The translations under genes were made by a program, and so were the position numbers. Shown here one piece after another: positions 8,492 through 17,008 of a stretch of DNA of 64,000 nucleotides; position 1 is the first letter of the stretch; the number at the start of each line of letters is the position of its first letter. Under the pieces are notes generated by a model. The model made no database searches. It saw only the letters and a program-made list of their open reading frames with translations, and had not been told where the DNA came from. Source of the stretch: Streptomyces sp. NBC_01429 (GTDB lineage Bacteria; Actinomycetota; Actinomycetes; Streptomycetales; Streptomycetaceae); NCBI RefSeq assembly GCF_036231945.1, contig NZ_CP109599.1, forward strand, positions 2,574,501 through 2,638,500. Direction: 5' to 3'.

Positions 8492-9295
8492 ATGACCGAC
8501 ACCGTGCTGTACGACGTCACCGACGGACTGGCGACGATCACGATCAACCGGCCCGAGGCCATGAACGCGATGAACACGGCGGCCAAGGTGGCGCTGCGGG
8601 ACGCGCTGGCCGCCGCCGCGGCCGACACCGCCGTACGGGGTGTGCTGCTGACCGGGTCCGGCGACCGCGCGTTCTGCGTGGGCCAGGACCTCAAGGAGCA
8701 CACGGCGCTGCTCGAAGTGGCGCGGCGGGACGGCACGGGTGACGCGATGAGCACCGTGCGCGAGCACTACAACCCGATCCTGCGGGCGATCACCGAGATG
8801 GCCAAGCCGGTGGTGGCCGGGGTCAACGGGGTCGCGGCGGGCGCGGGTCTGGGCTTCGCGCTGGCGGCGGACCACCGGGTGGTGGCCGACACCGCGTCGT
8901 TCAACACGTCCTTCGCCGGAGTGGCGCTGACGGCGGACTCCGGGGTGTCCTGGACGCTCCCCCGCCTCGTCGGCCACGGCCGCGCCACCGACCTGCTGCT
9001 CTTCCCGCGCTCGGTGCCCGCTCCGGAGGCGCACGCGTGGGGGCTGGTCGACCGGGTGGTCCCGGCGGCGGATCTGGCGGCCGAGGCGAGCGCCGTCGCC
9101 CGTGCGCTGGCCTCGGGCCCCACCCTCGCCCTGGCGGCGCTCAAGGAGTCGCTGGCGTACGGCGCGGGGCACTCGCTGGCCGAGACGCTGGCGAAGGAGG
9201 AGGAACTCCAGTCACGGGCGGGCGCGTCGGAGGACCACACCATCGCGGTGCGCGCGTTCCTGGCGAAGGAGAAGCCCCGGTACGTGGGGCGCTGA
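8492..9295 (+). CDS. Enoyl-CoA hydratase/isomerase family protein, PaaG-like
   Basis: 267 residues with the crotonase fold. The oxyanion-hole segments are AFCVGQDL and GVAAGAGLGFALAADHR. Where classical hydratases carry a catalytic Glu there is an Asp in TADSGVSW, the pattern of PaaG-type isomerases acting on 1,2-epoxyphenylacetyl-CoA or related CoA esters. No paa genes are nearby, so the substrate is open. ATG at 8492 with GAAGGGA about 9 nt upstream; an in-frame start at 8222 would add non-conserved sequence. It is monocistronic. Confidence 0.85.
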   Translation: MTDTVLYDVTDGLATITINRPEAMNAMNTAAKVALRDALAAAAADTAVRGVLLTGSGDRAFCVGQDLKEHTALLEVARRDGTGDAMSTVREHYNPILRAITEMAKPVVAGVNGVAAGAGLGFALAADHRVVADTASFNTSFAGVALTADSGVSWTLPRLVGHGRATDLLLFPRSVPAPEAHAWGLVDRVVPAADLAAEASAVARALASGPTLALAALKESLAYGAGHSLAETLAKEEELQSRAGASEDHTIAVRAFLAKEKPRYVGR

Positions 9296-9387
9296 GGTCC
9301 GGCCCCGTTCACCCCGGCCCCCGTCCCGGCCCCGGCGCCCGCCCCCGTCGTACGCCACGTACGCCACGTACGCCTCGTACGCCGGTC

Positions 9388-9969
9388 TCAGCCCCGCCGG
9401 GCCACACAGGCCGCCAGATGGTCGTCGACCAGACCGCACGCCTGCATCAGGGCGTACGCCGTGGTCGGGCCCACGAAGCGGATGCCGCGCTTCTTGAGCG
9501 CCTTGGCGAGCGCCGTGGACTCGTCGGTGACCGCAGGGACATCGGCGGTCGTCACGGGCGCGGGCCGGGCCGGGGCGGGGGCGTGCGACCAGATCAGGCT
9601 GTCGAGGTCGCCGGCGGGCCACTGCGCCAGGATCCTGGCGTTGGCGAGGGTCGCGTCGATCTTGGCGCGGTTGCGGATGATCCCGGGGTCGGCGAGCAGC
9701 CGCTCCCGGTCCTTGTCGGTGAACTCCGCCACGGACGCGATCTCGAAGGAGGAGAAGGCGGTGCGGAACCCCTCGCGGCGGCGCAGGATCGTGATCCAGG
9801 ACAGACCGGACTGGAAGGCTTCCAGACACAGCCTCTCGAAGAGGGCGTCGTCGCCGTGGACCGGCCGTCCCCACTCGTCGTCGTGGTAGGCGAGATAGTC
9901 CTCGGTCGACACGCCCCAAGGACAGCGCGGGCGCCCGTCGGGACCGGCCACAGCCGTGCCGTCGCTCAT
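9388..9969 (-). CDS. tag: DNA-3-methyladenine glycosylase I
   Basis: 193 residues, full length. It excises 3-methyladenine in base-excision repair. The structural zinc site of the family is visible as Cys16 (RCPWG), His29 (YHDDEWG), His184 and Cys188 (DDHLAACV); Glu32 in HDDEWG matches the base-recognition glutamate of E. coli TagA. The ATG overlaps the stop of the preceding small gene in ATGA, so the two are co-translated. Same neighbour pair as in mycobacteria (Rv1209-Rv1210). Confidence 0.93.
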   Translation of the reverse strand: MSDGTAVAGPDGRPRCPWGVSTEDYLAYHDDEWGRPVHGDDALFERLCLEAFQSGLSWITILRRREGFRTAFSSFEIASVAEFTDKDRERLLADPGIIRNRAKIDATLANARILAQWPAGDLDSLIWSHAPAPARPAPVTTADVPAVTDESTALAKALKKRGIRFVGPTTAYALMQACGLVDDHLAACVARRG

Positions 9970-10319
9970 CGTCCGGTCTCCTCTCCCGGCTTCTTGAAGA
10001 GGTCGGGAGAGGAGAGCGCCGCGGCCTGCGCCCCGGCCAGCGCCGCCTCCAGCTCCGCGATCCGCGCGTCCCGCTCGCCCAGTTCGGCGCCGAGCCGGCC
10101 GAGCACCTCGTCCACGTCGGCCATCCGGTAGCCGCGCGCGCCGACCGGCAGCCGCAGCGCCTCGACGTCCGCGCGGCCGACCGGACGGGTCACGGGCAGC
10201 GGGTCGACCAGCTGCTCCGGAGGGACGTCCGGCAGGACGGTGCTGTCGCCGCCGCCGACGACCGCGAGCGTGACGGCGGCCACGACGATGACCATCGCGA
10301 TGAGCAAGAACAAGAACAC
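9966..10319 (-). CDS. Small membrane protein with DivIVA-like coiled coil
   Basis: 117 residues from a GTG with GGGAG 6 nt upstream. One N-terminal membrane helix (about 2-22), then a short segment with the DivIVA-like pattern LPVGARGYRMADVDEVLGRL and a coiled coil (ELGERDARIAELEAAL). DivIVA-type repeats of this kind sense membrane curvature or bind division and polar-growth partners; a role here is inferred only from the motif. Coupled to the downstream glycosylase by a 4-nt overlap. An in-frame ATG 45 nt earlier lacks a ribosome site. Confidence 0.75.
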   Translation of the reverse strand: MFLFLLIAMVIVVAAVTLAVVGGGDSTVLPDVPPEQLVDPLPVTRPVGRADVEALRLPVGARGYRMADVDEVLGRLGAELGERDARIAELEAALAGAQAAALSSPDLFKKPGEETGR

Positions 10320-10435
10320 GTGCTTCTCCCGGGGGCAGGAAACGTCCGATGCCGATCGTGCCATGAGCCACCGACAGTGCGGGCGGGCGAAGCCGGTTAA
10401 GGTCAGGCGAACCGAACGCTGGGAGGATGCAGGGG

Positions 10436-11305
10436 ATGCGCGGCACGCTGCGGCTGGGACGTCGGGAATTCGGCGCGCACGAGCCGGTGATCATGGCGAT
10501 CGTCAACCGGACACCGGACTCCTTCTACGACCGGGGCGCGACCTTCCTGGACGAACCGGCCCTGGACCGCGTCGAGCAGGCGGTGTCCGAGGGCGCGGCG
10601 ATCATCGACATCGGCGGCGTCAAGGCGGGACCGGGCGAGGAGGTCACGGCCGCGGAGGAGGCCCGCCGTACGGTCGGCTTCGTCGCGGAGGTGCGGCGGC
10701 GTCACCCGGACGTGGTGATCAGCGTCGACACCTGGCGCCACGACGTGGGCGAGGCGGTCTGCGAGGCGGGCGCGGACGTGCTCAACGACGCGTGGGGCGG
10801 GGTGGACCCCCGGCTCGCCGAGGTGGCCGCGCGGTACGGGGCGGGGCTGGTGTGCACCCACGCGGGCGGCGCCGAGCCGCGGACCCGGCCGCACCGGGTC
10901 GCGTACGACGATGTGATGGCCGACATCCTGCGGGTGACGCTGGGTCTCGCGGAGCGGGCCCTGGCGCTGGGCGTGCGCCGGGACGGGATCATGATCGACC
11001 CCGGTCACGACTTCGGGAAGAACACCCGGCACTCGCTGGAGGCGACCCGCAGGCTGGGCGAGATGGCGGAGACGGGCTGGCCGGTGCTGGTCTCCCTCTC
11101 GAACAAGGACTTCGTCGGCGAGACACTCGACCGGCCCGTCAAGGAACGGCTGACCGGCACGCTCGCGACGACGGCGGTCTCGGCGTGGCTGGGCGCCAGG
11201 ATCTACCGGGTGCACGAGGTCGCGGAGACCCGGCAGGTGCTGGACATGGTGGCGTCGATCGCGGGCCACCGGCCGCCGGCGGTCGCCCGCCGCGGCCTGG
11301 CCTGA
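10436..11305 (+). CDS. folP2: Dihydropteroate synthase paralogue (FolP2-type)
   Basis: 289 residues in a TIM-barrel DHPS fold: NRTPDSF at 24-30, DIGG at 58-61, DVLNDAWGG and IDPGHDFGKN. Classical DHPS has DIGGxSTRPG, but here the segment reads DIGGVKAGPG, so the STRPG loop that shapes the pABA/sulfonamide site is absent. Mycobacterial FolP2, at the same locus, shares this divergence and is reported not to supply normal DHPS activity. The ATG at 10436 has GGGAGG 9 nt upstream; the ATG at 10427 abuts that site. A pterin- or other ligand-binding role is possible. Confidence 0.85.
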   Translation: MRGTLRLGRREFGAHEPVIMAIVNRTPDSFYDRGATFLDEPALDRVEQAVSEGAAIIDIGGVKAGPGEEVTAAEEARRTVGFVAEVRRRHPDVVISVDTWRHDVGEAVCEAGADVLNDAWGGVDPRLAEVAARYGAGLVCTHAGGAEPRTRPHRVAYDDVMADILRVTLGLAERALALGVRRDGIMIDPGHDFGKNTRHSLEATRRLGEMAETGWPVLVSLSNKDFVGETLDRPVKERLTGTLATTAVSAWLGARIYRVHEVAETRQVLDMVASIAGHRPPAVARRGLA

Positions 11306-11333
11306 GAGCCTGCCGGGGCCGTCCGACGGGCTC

Positions 11334-11366
11334 GGAGAGGCACGGGCCCGGCGGGCCCGCGCCTCC
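11334..11366. terminator. Terminator between folP2 and the LOG gene
   Basis: An imperfect hairpin with a perfect 7-bp core CGGGCCC/GGGCCCG and outer GGAG/CTCC pairing lies 28 nt after the folP2 stop and just before the convergent stop. Confidence 0.6.
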
Positions 11367-11369
11367 GTG

Positions 11370-12119
11370 TCAGTTGCCCGTCTCCTTCGTGACCAGGGCG
11401 ACGGCCTCCTCCACGTCGTCCGTGACGTGGAAGAGCAGCAGGTCCTTCTCGGACGCCTTGCCCTGGGCCACGACGGTGTTCCGCAGCCAGTCGACGAGCC
11501 CGCCCCAGTACTCCGTACCGAACAGGACGATCGGGAAGCGGGTGACCTTGCGGGTCTGGACGAGCGTGAGCGCCTCGAACAGCTCGTCCAGCGTGCCGAG
11601 GCCACCGGGCAGGACCACGAAGCCCTGCGCGTACTTCACGAACATCGTCTTCCGGACGAAGAAGTAGCGGAAGTTCACCCCGATGTCGACATGCGGGTTG
11701 AGCCCCTGCTCGAAGGGCAGCTCGATGCCGAGGCCGACGGAGACGCCCTCCGCCTCCCGGGCGCCCTTGTTGGCCGCCTCCATCGCGCCGGGGCCGCCGC
11801 CGGTGATCACCGCGAATCCGGCGTCGACCAGCGCGCCGCCGAGCCGGACGCCCGCCTCGTACTCCGCGGATCCGGCCGGGGTGCGGGCCGAGCCGAAGAC
11901 GGCGATGGCGTGCGGCAGTTCGGCGAGGGCGCCGAAGCCCTCCACGAACTCCGACTGGATGCGCATCACCCGCCAGGGGTCGGTGTGCACCCATTCCGAG
12001 TCGCCCTCGGTGTCCAGCAGCCGCTGGTCGGTCGTGCCGGGCTGTACCTGCTCCCGTCGGCGGATCACCGGGCCGAGCCGCTGTTCCTCCGGCCTGCGCG
12101 TTCCGTCGGGCATGCCCAT
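11370..12119 (-). CDS. LOG-family Rossmann-fold protein (TIGR00730)
   Basis: 249 residues. GGGPGAMEAANKGA and PGGLGTLDE are the signature motifs of the lysine-decarboxylase-like/LOG family, which hydrolyses cytokinin ribotides or nucleoside 5'-monophosphates to the base and ribose phosphate. This is the longer TIGR00730 subtype; the M. tuberculosis homologue Rv1205 is a LOG enzyme that makes cytokinins. The physiological substrate in this organism is not shown. ATG at 12119 with AAGGAG 6 nt upstream. Monocistronic. Confidence 0.88.
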   Translation of the reverse strand: MGMPDGTRRPEEQRLGPVIRRREQVQPGTTDQRLLDTEGDSEWVHTDPWRVMRIQSEFVEGFGALAELPHAIAVFGSARTPAGSAEYEAGVRLGGALVDAGFAVITGGGPGAMEAANKGAREAEGVSVGLGIELPFEQGLNPHVDIGVNFRYFFVRKTMFVKYAQGFVVLPGGLGTLDELFEALTLVQTRKVTRFPIVLFGTEYWGGLVDWLRNTVVAQGKASEKDLLLFHVTDDVEEAVALVTKETGN

Positions 12120-12247
12120 GAGCCGCTCCTTCCGCTGCTGTGCGTTGTTCTGCGCAAGGGTAGATCGGCGCACGTGACAAACGGCGAAATTCCGGCAGTC
12201 GATCAGGTCCCCGGCCGATGAGCGCTCCATCGGCCGCCGGGCGTGGC

Positions 12248-13339
12248 CTACCGGGTGAGCCAGTCGCGCAGCCGGTTCTCGCAGTGGGTGATCCGTTCCA
12301 CGGCGACCCGCTCGTCGCGCTTGTGGGCGAGCAGCGGGTTGCCGGGGCCGTAATTGACCGCGGGCACCCCGAGCGCGCCGAAGCGCGAGACGTCGGTCCA
12401 GCCGAACTTGGGCCGCGCCGTCCCGCCGACGGCCGTCATGAACGCGGCGGCGGCCGGGTGCGCGAGGCCGGGCAGGGCGGCGCCGGAGTGGTCGTCGACG
12501 GTGAACTCCGTCACTCCGCACTCCGCGAAGACCTCGTGGACATGGGCGAGGGCCTCCGCCTCGCTCCGGTCGGGGGCGTAGCGGTAGTTGACGGTGACGG
12601 TGCACGCGTCGGGGATGACGTTGTTGGCGACGCCCCCCTCGATCCGTACGGCGTTGAGGCCCTCGTGGAACTCCAGCCCGTCGATGACCGGACGGCGCGG
12701 CTCGTACGCGGCGAGCCTGGCCAGGATCGGCGCGGCGGCGTGGACGGCGTTGGACCCCATCCAGCTGCGCGCGGAGTGCGCCCGCTCCCCCTCGGTGCGG
12801 AGCAGGACCCGCAGCGTGCCCTGGCAGCCGCCCTCGACCTCGCCGTCGGACGGTTCGAGCAGGACGGCGAAGTCGCCCTCCAGCCAGTCGGGATGGGCCT
12901 CGGCGACATGGCCGAGACCGTTGAGGTGCGCGGCGACCTCCTCGTTGTCGTAGAAGACGAAGGTGAGGTCGCGGTTGGGCTCGGGGACGCTCGCGGCGAT
13001 CCGGAGCTGGACGGCGACCCCCGCCTTCATGTCGCTGGTGCCGCAGCCCCACAGCACGCCGTCGGCGTCGAGCCGGGAGGGCACGTTGTCCGCGATCGGG
13101 ACGGTGTCGATGTGCCCGGCGAGCACGACCCGCTCCCCGCGCCCGAGCCGGGTCCGCGCCACGACGTTGTTGCCGTGCCGGTCGACGGTGAGGTGCGGCA
13201 GGGTGCGCAGCGCCTGCTCGATGGCGTCGGCGAGCGGCTTCTCCTCGCCGCTGACCGAGGGGAAGTCCACGAGCGCCGCGGTGAGCGCGGGGCCGTCGAG
13301 GGTGAGGTCGAGCGCGGGCTCCGAAGTGGTGTGGGACAT
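12248..13339 (-). CDS. dapE: Succinyl-diaminopimelate desuccinylase
   Basis: 363 residues, M20 metallopeptidase fold. Metal and catalytic motifs are GHIDTVP, GTSDMKAG and YDNEEV; the small dimerisation domain is in the middle. It removes succinate from N-succinyl-LL-diaminopimelate in lysine and cell-wall precursor synthesis. dapC lies about 2 kb away in the same region. The ATG is preceded by a leaderless -10, and no Shine-Dalgarno sequence is present. Confidence 0.93.
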   Translation of the reverse strand: MSHTTSEPALDLTLDGPALTAALVDFPSVSGEEKPLADAIEQALRTLPHLTVDRHGNNVVARTRLGRGERVVLAGHIDTVPIADNVPSRLDADGVLWGCGTSDMKAGVAVQLRIAASVPEPNRDLTFVFYDNEEVAAHLNGLGHVAEAHPDWLEGDFAVLLEPSDGEVEGGCQGTLRVLLRTEGERAHSARSWMGSNAVHAAAPILARLAAYEPRRPVIDGLEFHEGLNAVRIEGGVANNVIPDACTVTVNYRYAPDRSEAEALAHVHEVFAECGVTEFTVDDHSGAALPGLAHPAAAAFMTAVGGTARPKFGWTDVSRFGALGVPAVNYGPGNPLLAHKRDERVAVERITHCENRLRDWLTR

Positions 13340-13433
13340 GGTCCGACCCTAATACGGCGCCCGTCGCGGGCCGCCCGCCGACGGCGCCGCCGACGATGCC
13401 GTGGGGGGCCTGGGACTCCAGTACGGTGGGCGC
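13340..13433. promoter_or_regulatory. Back-to-back leaderless promoters of dapE and the lysozyme-fold gene
   Basis: On the minus strand TAGGGT (13346-13351) ends 6 nt before the dapE ATG. On the plus strand TACGGT (13422-13427) ends 6 nt before the GTG at 13434. Neither gene has a ribosome site, so both transcripts probably start at the initiation codon. Confidence 0.6.
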
Positions 13434-14408
13434 GTGCCCGAGACCGCTTCTCCCTCCCGTCGCGGACGCCCCCTCCGCCTCGTCGCCGCGTTCACCGTGC
13501 TGCTGGCCCTGGCCGGGTACACGTACATGCAGTACATGACCAGCCGCGGCAGCGCCCCGCACTGTGTGGTGCGGGGCACCGGGGCGCCGGACGGGGACGC
13601 CCCCTCGTACTCGATGAGTCCGGACCGGGCGGTGAACGCGGCGACGATCTCGGCCGTCGGTACCAGCAGGGGGCTGCCGGAGCGCGCCGTGACGATCGCG
13701 CTGGCGACCGCGCTCCAGGAGTCGGCGCTGCGCAATCTCGATTACGGGGACCGTGATTCGCTCGGTCTCTTCCAGCAGCGCCCCTCGAAGGGGTGGGGCA
13801 CCGAGGCGCAGATCCAGGACCCCGTCTACTCGGCGGGCCAGTTCTACGACCATCTGGTCAAGGTCCCGGGCTATTCGCGGCTGCCGCTCACCGAGGCCGC
13901 GCAGCGCGTGCAGCGCAGCGGCTTCCCGCAGGCGTACGCGAAGCACGAGCCGGACGCCGCGCTGCTGGCCTCGGCGCTCACCGGCAGGTCGGCGGCTTCG
14001 CTGACCTGTTCGGCGCCGAGCGACGGGGTGACGGGCGATCCGGCGAAGGTACGGGCGCAGTTGGTGCGCGCCTTCGGTTCGGACGTGCTGCCGGCCGGGT
14101 CGTCCGCCGGGAAGTCGGCGCCGGGCGGCGCGGGCGCCGGGGACGCCGGGGACACGCTGTCCGTACCGGTGTCGGCGACGGCCGGGTCCGCCGGTCAGCG
14201 CGGCAACTCGGTGGACGCGTCGTCGGGTTCGCGGCACGGCTGGGAGCTGGCGCACTGGGCGGTGGCGCAGTCGACTGCCCTGGGGATCGACGAGGTCTCC
14301 TTCGCGGGCCGGGTGTGGAGCGCGAAGGACGCGGCCAAGGGCTGGCGCACGGCGGAGGGTTCGGCGGCTTCGAGCACGACCGAGGTCAGGATCCGCACCG
14401 CGCGGTAG
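13434..14408 (+). CDS. Membrane-anchored lysozyme-fold (transglycosylase-like) protein
   Basis: 324 residues from GTG. After a short basic N-terminus there is one membrane helix (LVAAFTVLLALAGYTYMQY), then an extracytoplasmic domain with ALQESALRNL and SLGLFQQRPSKGWGT. The Glu in the first motif followed by the LGLFQQR segment is the lysozyme/SLT-like core seen in many actinobacterial proteins; activity on peptidoglycan is inferred. The C-terminal third is Ser/Gly/Ala-rich and low in complexity. Divergent from dapE with its own leaderless promoter. Confidence 0.7.
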   Translation: MPETASPSRRGRPLRLVAAFTVLLALAGYTYMQYMTSRGSAPHCVVRGTGAPDGDAPSYSMSPDRAVNAATISAVGTSRGLPERAVTIALATALQESALRNLDYGDRDSLGLFQQRPSKGWGTEAQIQDPVYSAGQFYDHLVKVPGYSRLPLTEAAQRVQRSGFPQAYAKHEPDAALLASALTGRSAASLTCSAPSDGVTGDPAKVRAQLVRAFGSDVLPAGSSAGKSAPGGAGAGDAGDTLSVPVSATAGSAGQRGNSVDASSGSRHGWELAHWAVAQSTALGIDEVSFAGRVWSAKDAAKGWRTAEGSAASSTTEVRIRTAR

Positions 14409-14727
14409 TACGGCCCGTCCCTCGTACGGGTGGGGCGGGCGCCGCCGGGGAGCCGACGGGACATCGGTACGAGCGGACATGGTCACGGCCGCCGAATGCC
14501 CTGCGTACGGCCGGAAGTGACGGTTCGCCACGTCCACTCGCAGTCCTCCCCTGGAGGATCGTTTGCCCTTTTTTATCCATACCCGATCATGCGACACATT
14601 GCTGATTCTTTACCCGCGCCCACCGCATCCTCGGGCGCCCTTCGAGGGGTTGTGACGGTGTGTCCGGTCGACGGACGCGCCACACACGACAAGCGACAAG
14701 CACCGTTCTCTCCCCCAAAGGAGCATC
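14409..14727 (+). promoter_or_regulatory. Intergenic region upstream of the small secreted protein gene
   Basis: No gene seen in 319 bases. An AT-rich island at about 14560-14605, unusual in this sequence, is the most likely promoter area for the gene at 14728. A small hairpin (CCTCG/CGAGG) follows near 14635. Confidence 0.35.
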
Positions 14728-15168
14728 ATGTCCGCGAACCTCCCCCTCACCCGTCGGATCGCCCGTGCCGCGCTGCTCATCGCGGCGGGCGCGGCCCCGG
14801 TGATCGGTGCGGCCGGCTCCGCGAGCGCGGCGGAGCTGCCGCAGGCCGATCTGGGTTCGGTGAGCACGCTCGACGGCGCCGCCGTGGGCGACACCATCGA
14901 CGGCGGCACCCGGCAGGCGACCAAGACCGTGGGCGACGCGGGCGGCAAGGCCGTCGAGCAGGGCGTGCCGGCCGCGGGCAAGGCCGTCGGCAAGGCCGCC
15001 AAGACCGCCACCCCCGCCGTCCAGAAGACCGCCGGTGACACCGCAGGCGGCGCCGGCACGCTGCTGGGCCGGACCGCCTCGACGGCCACCGAGGGCGCGG
15101 GCGCGGCCAAGGCGCCGGCCGGCGGCACGCTCGGCGGTCTGCCGCTCCAGGGCCTGCCGATCGGCTGA
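14728..15168 (+). CDS. Small secreted Ala/Gly/Thr-rich protein
   Basis: 146 residues. A Sec signal peptide (basic N-region, hydrophobic core, likely cleavage after ASA at about residue 34) precedes a low-complexity mature chain of Ala, Gly, Thr and Lys with loosely repeating GKAVxKAAKTA-type units, giving a probably extended or helical secreted protein. No catalytic motif and no cysteine. Streptomyces homologues are sometimes labelled ATP-binding without sequence support. AAAGGAG 5 nt before the ATG is a strong ribosome site. Function unknown. Confidence 0.7.
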   Translation: MSANLPLTRRIARAALLIAAGAAPVIGAAGSASAAELPQADLGSVSTLDGAAVGDTIDGGTRQATKTVGDAGGKAVEQGVPAAGKAVGKAAKTATPAVQKTAGDTAGGAGTLLGRTASTATEGAGAAKAPAGGTLGGLPLQGLPIG

Positions 15169-15237
15169 CGGCCGCCGAAGACCGGCAACGGCTGACGGCT
15201 GACGGCTGACGACTCCGGGTCCCCCACACCCGGTACG

Positions 15238-15277
15238 CGGAAGGGCCCGGGGAGCGCGCGCTCCCCGGGCCCTTCCG
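15238..15277. terminator. Strong bidirectional terminator before dapC
   Basis: A near-perfect 40-bp inverted repeat (AAGGGCCCGGGGAGCG and complement with outer GC pairs) lies between the convergent secreted-protein and dapC genes. Confidence 0.85.
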
Positions 15278-15302
15278 TCGCGTCCACCGCGTGCGCCAGG
15301 CG

Positions 15303-16409
15303 TCAGCCGAGCCGCTTGACCGCCGCCGCGACCCGCTCGTCCGTGGCCGTCAGCGCCACCCGCACGTGCCGCTCGCCCGCCGGGCCGTAGAAGTCGCCGG
15401 GCGCGACGAGGATCCCCAGCCCGGCGAGGTGGGCCACGGTGTCCCAGCACGGCTCGTCGCGCGTCGACCACAGGTAGAGGCTCGCCTCGCTGTGGTCGAT
15501 ACGGAAGCCGTGCGCCTCCAGCGCGGCGCGCAGGGCGGCGCGGCGGGCCGCGTACCGCTCCCGCTGCTCCCGTACGTGCGTGTCGTCACCGAGCGCCGCG
15601 ACGGTCGCCGCCTGCACCGGCGCGGGGGTCATCATCCCGCCGTGCTTGCGGATCCGCAGCAGCTCGCCCAGGACGTCGGCGTCGCCCGCGATGAAGGCCG
15701 CGCGGTAGCCGGCCAGGTTGGAGCGCTTGGAGAGCGAGTGGACGGCCACCACGCCCTCGTACGTGCCGCCGCAGACGTCCGGGTGCAGCACGGAAACGGG
15801 CTCGGCCTCCCAGCCCAGCTCCAGGTAGCACTCGTCGCTGAAGACCAGCACGTCGTGCTCGCGCGCCCAGGCCACGATCCGCGCCAGCTCCTCGCGCGGC
15901 AGCACCGCGCCCGTCGGGTTCGACGGCGAGTTGAGCCACAGGAGCCTCAGCCCGGCCGGGTCCAGCTCGGTGGGGTCGGTGTACGGGACGGGCTCGGCGC
16001 CGCAGAGCCGCGCCCCCACCTCGTACGTCGGGTACGCGAGCCGGGGGAACGCGACCCGGTCGCCGGCGCCGAGTCCCAGCTGCGTCGGCAGCCAGGCCAC
16101 CAGCTCCTTGGAACCGACCACCGGCAGCACATTGGTGTGCGCCACCCCGCGCGCGCCGAGCCGCCGCTCCACCCAGCCGGTCAGCGCGTCCCGCAGCTCC
16201 GCCGTGCCCCACACCGTCGGATACCCGGGCGAGTCGGCGGCCCCGGTCAGGGCCCGCCGGATCAGCGCGGGAACCGGGTCGACGGGCGTACCGATGGACA
16301 GGTCCACGATCCCGTCCGGGTGCGCCGCCGCCGTCGCTTTGTACGGCTCCAGCTTGTCCCAGGGAAAGACGGGAAGGCGCGAGGAGACTCGCGGGGAGAC
16401 TGCGGACAC
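15303..16409 (-). CDS. dapC: Succinyldiaminopimelate transaminase (DapC)
   Basis: 368 residues, fold type I aminotransferase. PLP-site features include the lysine in SLSKRSNLAGYR, the NSPSNPTG loop and DECYLELGW. It converts N-succinyl-2-amino-6-ketopimelate to succinyl-DAP with glutamate, one step before DapE. The GTG at 16409 begins the conserved N-terminus; an in-frame start 90 nt upstream would cover the promoter area. fdxA lies 138 nt upstream in the same direction, as in mycobacteria (Rv1177-Rv1178). Confidence 0.9.
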   Translation of the reverse strand: MSAVSPRVSSRLPVFPWDKLEPYKATAAAHPDGIVDLSIGTPVDPVPALIRRALTGAADSPGYPTVWGTAELRDALTGWVERRLGARGVAHTNVLPVVGSKELVAWLPTQLGLGAGDRVAFPRLAYPTYEVGARLCGAEPVPYTDPTELDPAGLRLLWLNSPSNPTGAVLPREELARIVAWAREHDVLVFSDECYLELGWEAEPVSVLHPDVCGGTYEGVVAVHSLSKRSNLAGYRAAFIAGDADVLGELLRIRKHGGMMTPAPVQAATVAALGDDTHVREQRERYAARRAALRAALEAHGFRIDHSEASLYLWSTRDEPCWDTVAHLAGLGILVAPGDFYGPAGERHVRVALTATDERVAAAVKRLG

Positions 16410-16547
16410 GTGCTCACTCTTTCTCGTACTCGGTCGTACTCGTACGGCCCGTACCGGCCGGCCGAGGGGCCGGGACCGTACGGCGGGGGCCGGAAACACC
16501 TCGGCCCCGCACAGCGGCGAGCCGTACGGGGACCGGGGGGCGCGCTG

Positions 16548-16868
16548 TCAGCCGTTCTGGGGCGGCAGCGCGGCGACGAAGGGGTGGTCGCGCTCGATCA
16601 GGCCGAGCTTGGAAGCACCACCGGGCGAGCCCAGCTCGTCGAAGAACTCGACGTTCGCCTTGTAGTAGTCCTTCCACTCCTCCGGGGTGTCGTCCTCGTA
16701 GAAGATCGCCTCGACCGGGCAGACCGGCTCACAGGCTCCGCAGTCGACGCATTCGTCCGGGTGGATGTACAAGGACCGCGAGCCCTCGTAGATGCAGTCG
16801 ACCGGGCACTCCTCGATGCACGCCTTGTCCTTGACGTCGACACAAGGCTGCGCGATGACGTAGGTCAC
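16548..16868 (-). CDS. fdxA: Seven-iron ferredoxin FdxA
   Basis: 106 residues. By analogy with 7Fe ferredoxins, Cys9, Cys17 and Cys50 bind a [3Fe-4S] cluster and Cys21, Cys40, Cys43 and Cys46 bind a [4Fe-4S] cluster, with Cys25 spare. The C-terminal extension of about 45 residues is typical. It is a soluble low-potential electron carrier; the redox partner is not encoded nearby. GTG start with AGGAGG 9 nt upstream. Confidence 0.93.
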   Translation of the reverse strand: MTYVIAQPCVDVKDKACIEECPVDCIYEGSRSLYIHPDECVDCGACEPVCPVEAIFYEDDTPEEWKDYYKANVEFFDELGSPGGASKLGLIERDHPFVAALPPQNG

Positions 16869-16958
16869 GCTGTCGTTCCTCCTCGATAGGGCGCGGCGGG
16901 CCGATCTGCGGCTCCGTCCACGGGCGCGCGGGAGCGCGGCGTCGTCGATGCCCACATC

Positions 16959-16964
16959 TAGTAT
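16959..16964 (+). promoter_or_regulatory. -10 element of the GNAT acetyltransferase gene
   Basis: TAGTAT gives a transcript start near 16972 and a short leader containing AGGAGG at 16990-16995. Confidence 0.4.
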
Positions 16965-17008
16965 CTCCGTTCTTGGGCGCGATCCGAACAGGAGGGGCGG
17001 ACAGAGCT

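Noticed and set aside
11370..14597. A very long minus-strand open frame of over 1000 codons
   Set aside because: Only its 3' end (LOG protein) is real; the rest runs antisense through dapE and the lysozyme-fold gene and reflects high GC content lacking stop codons.
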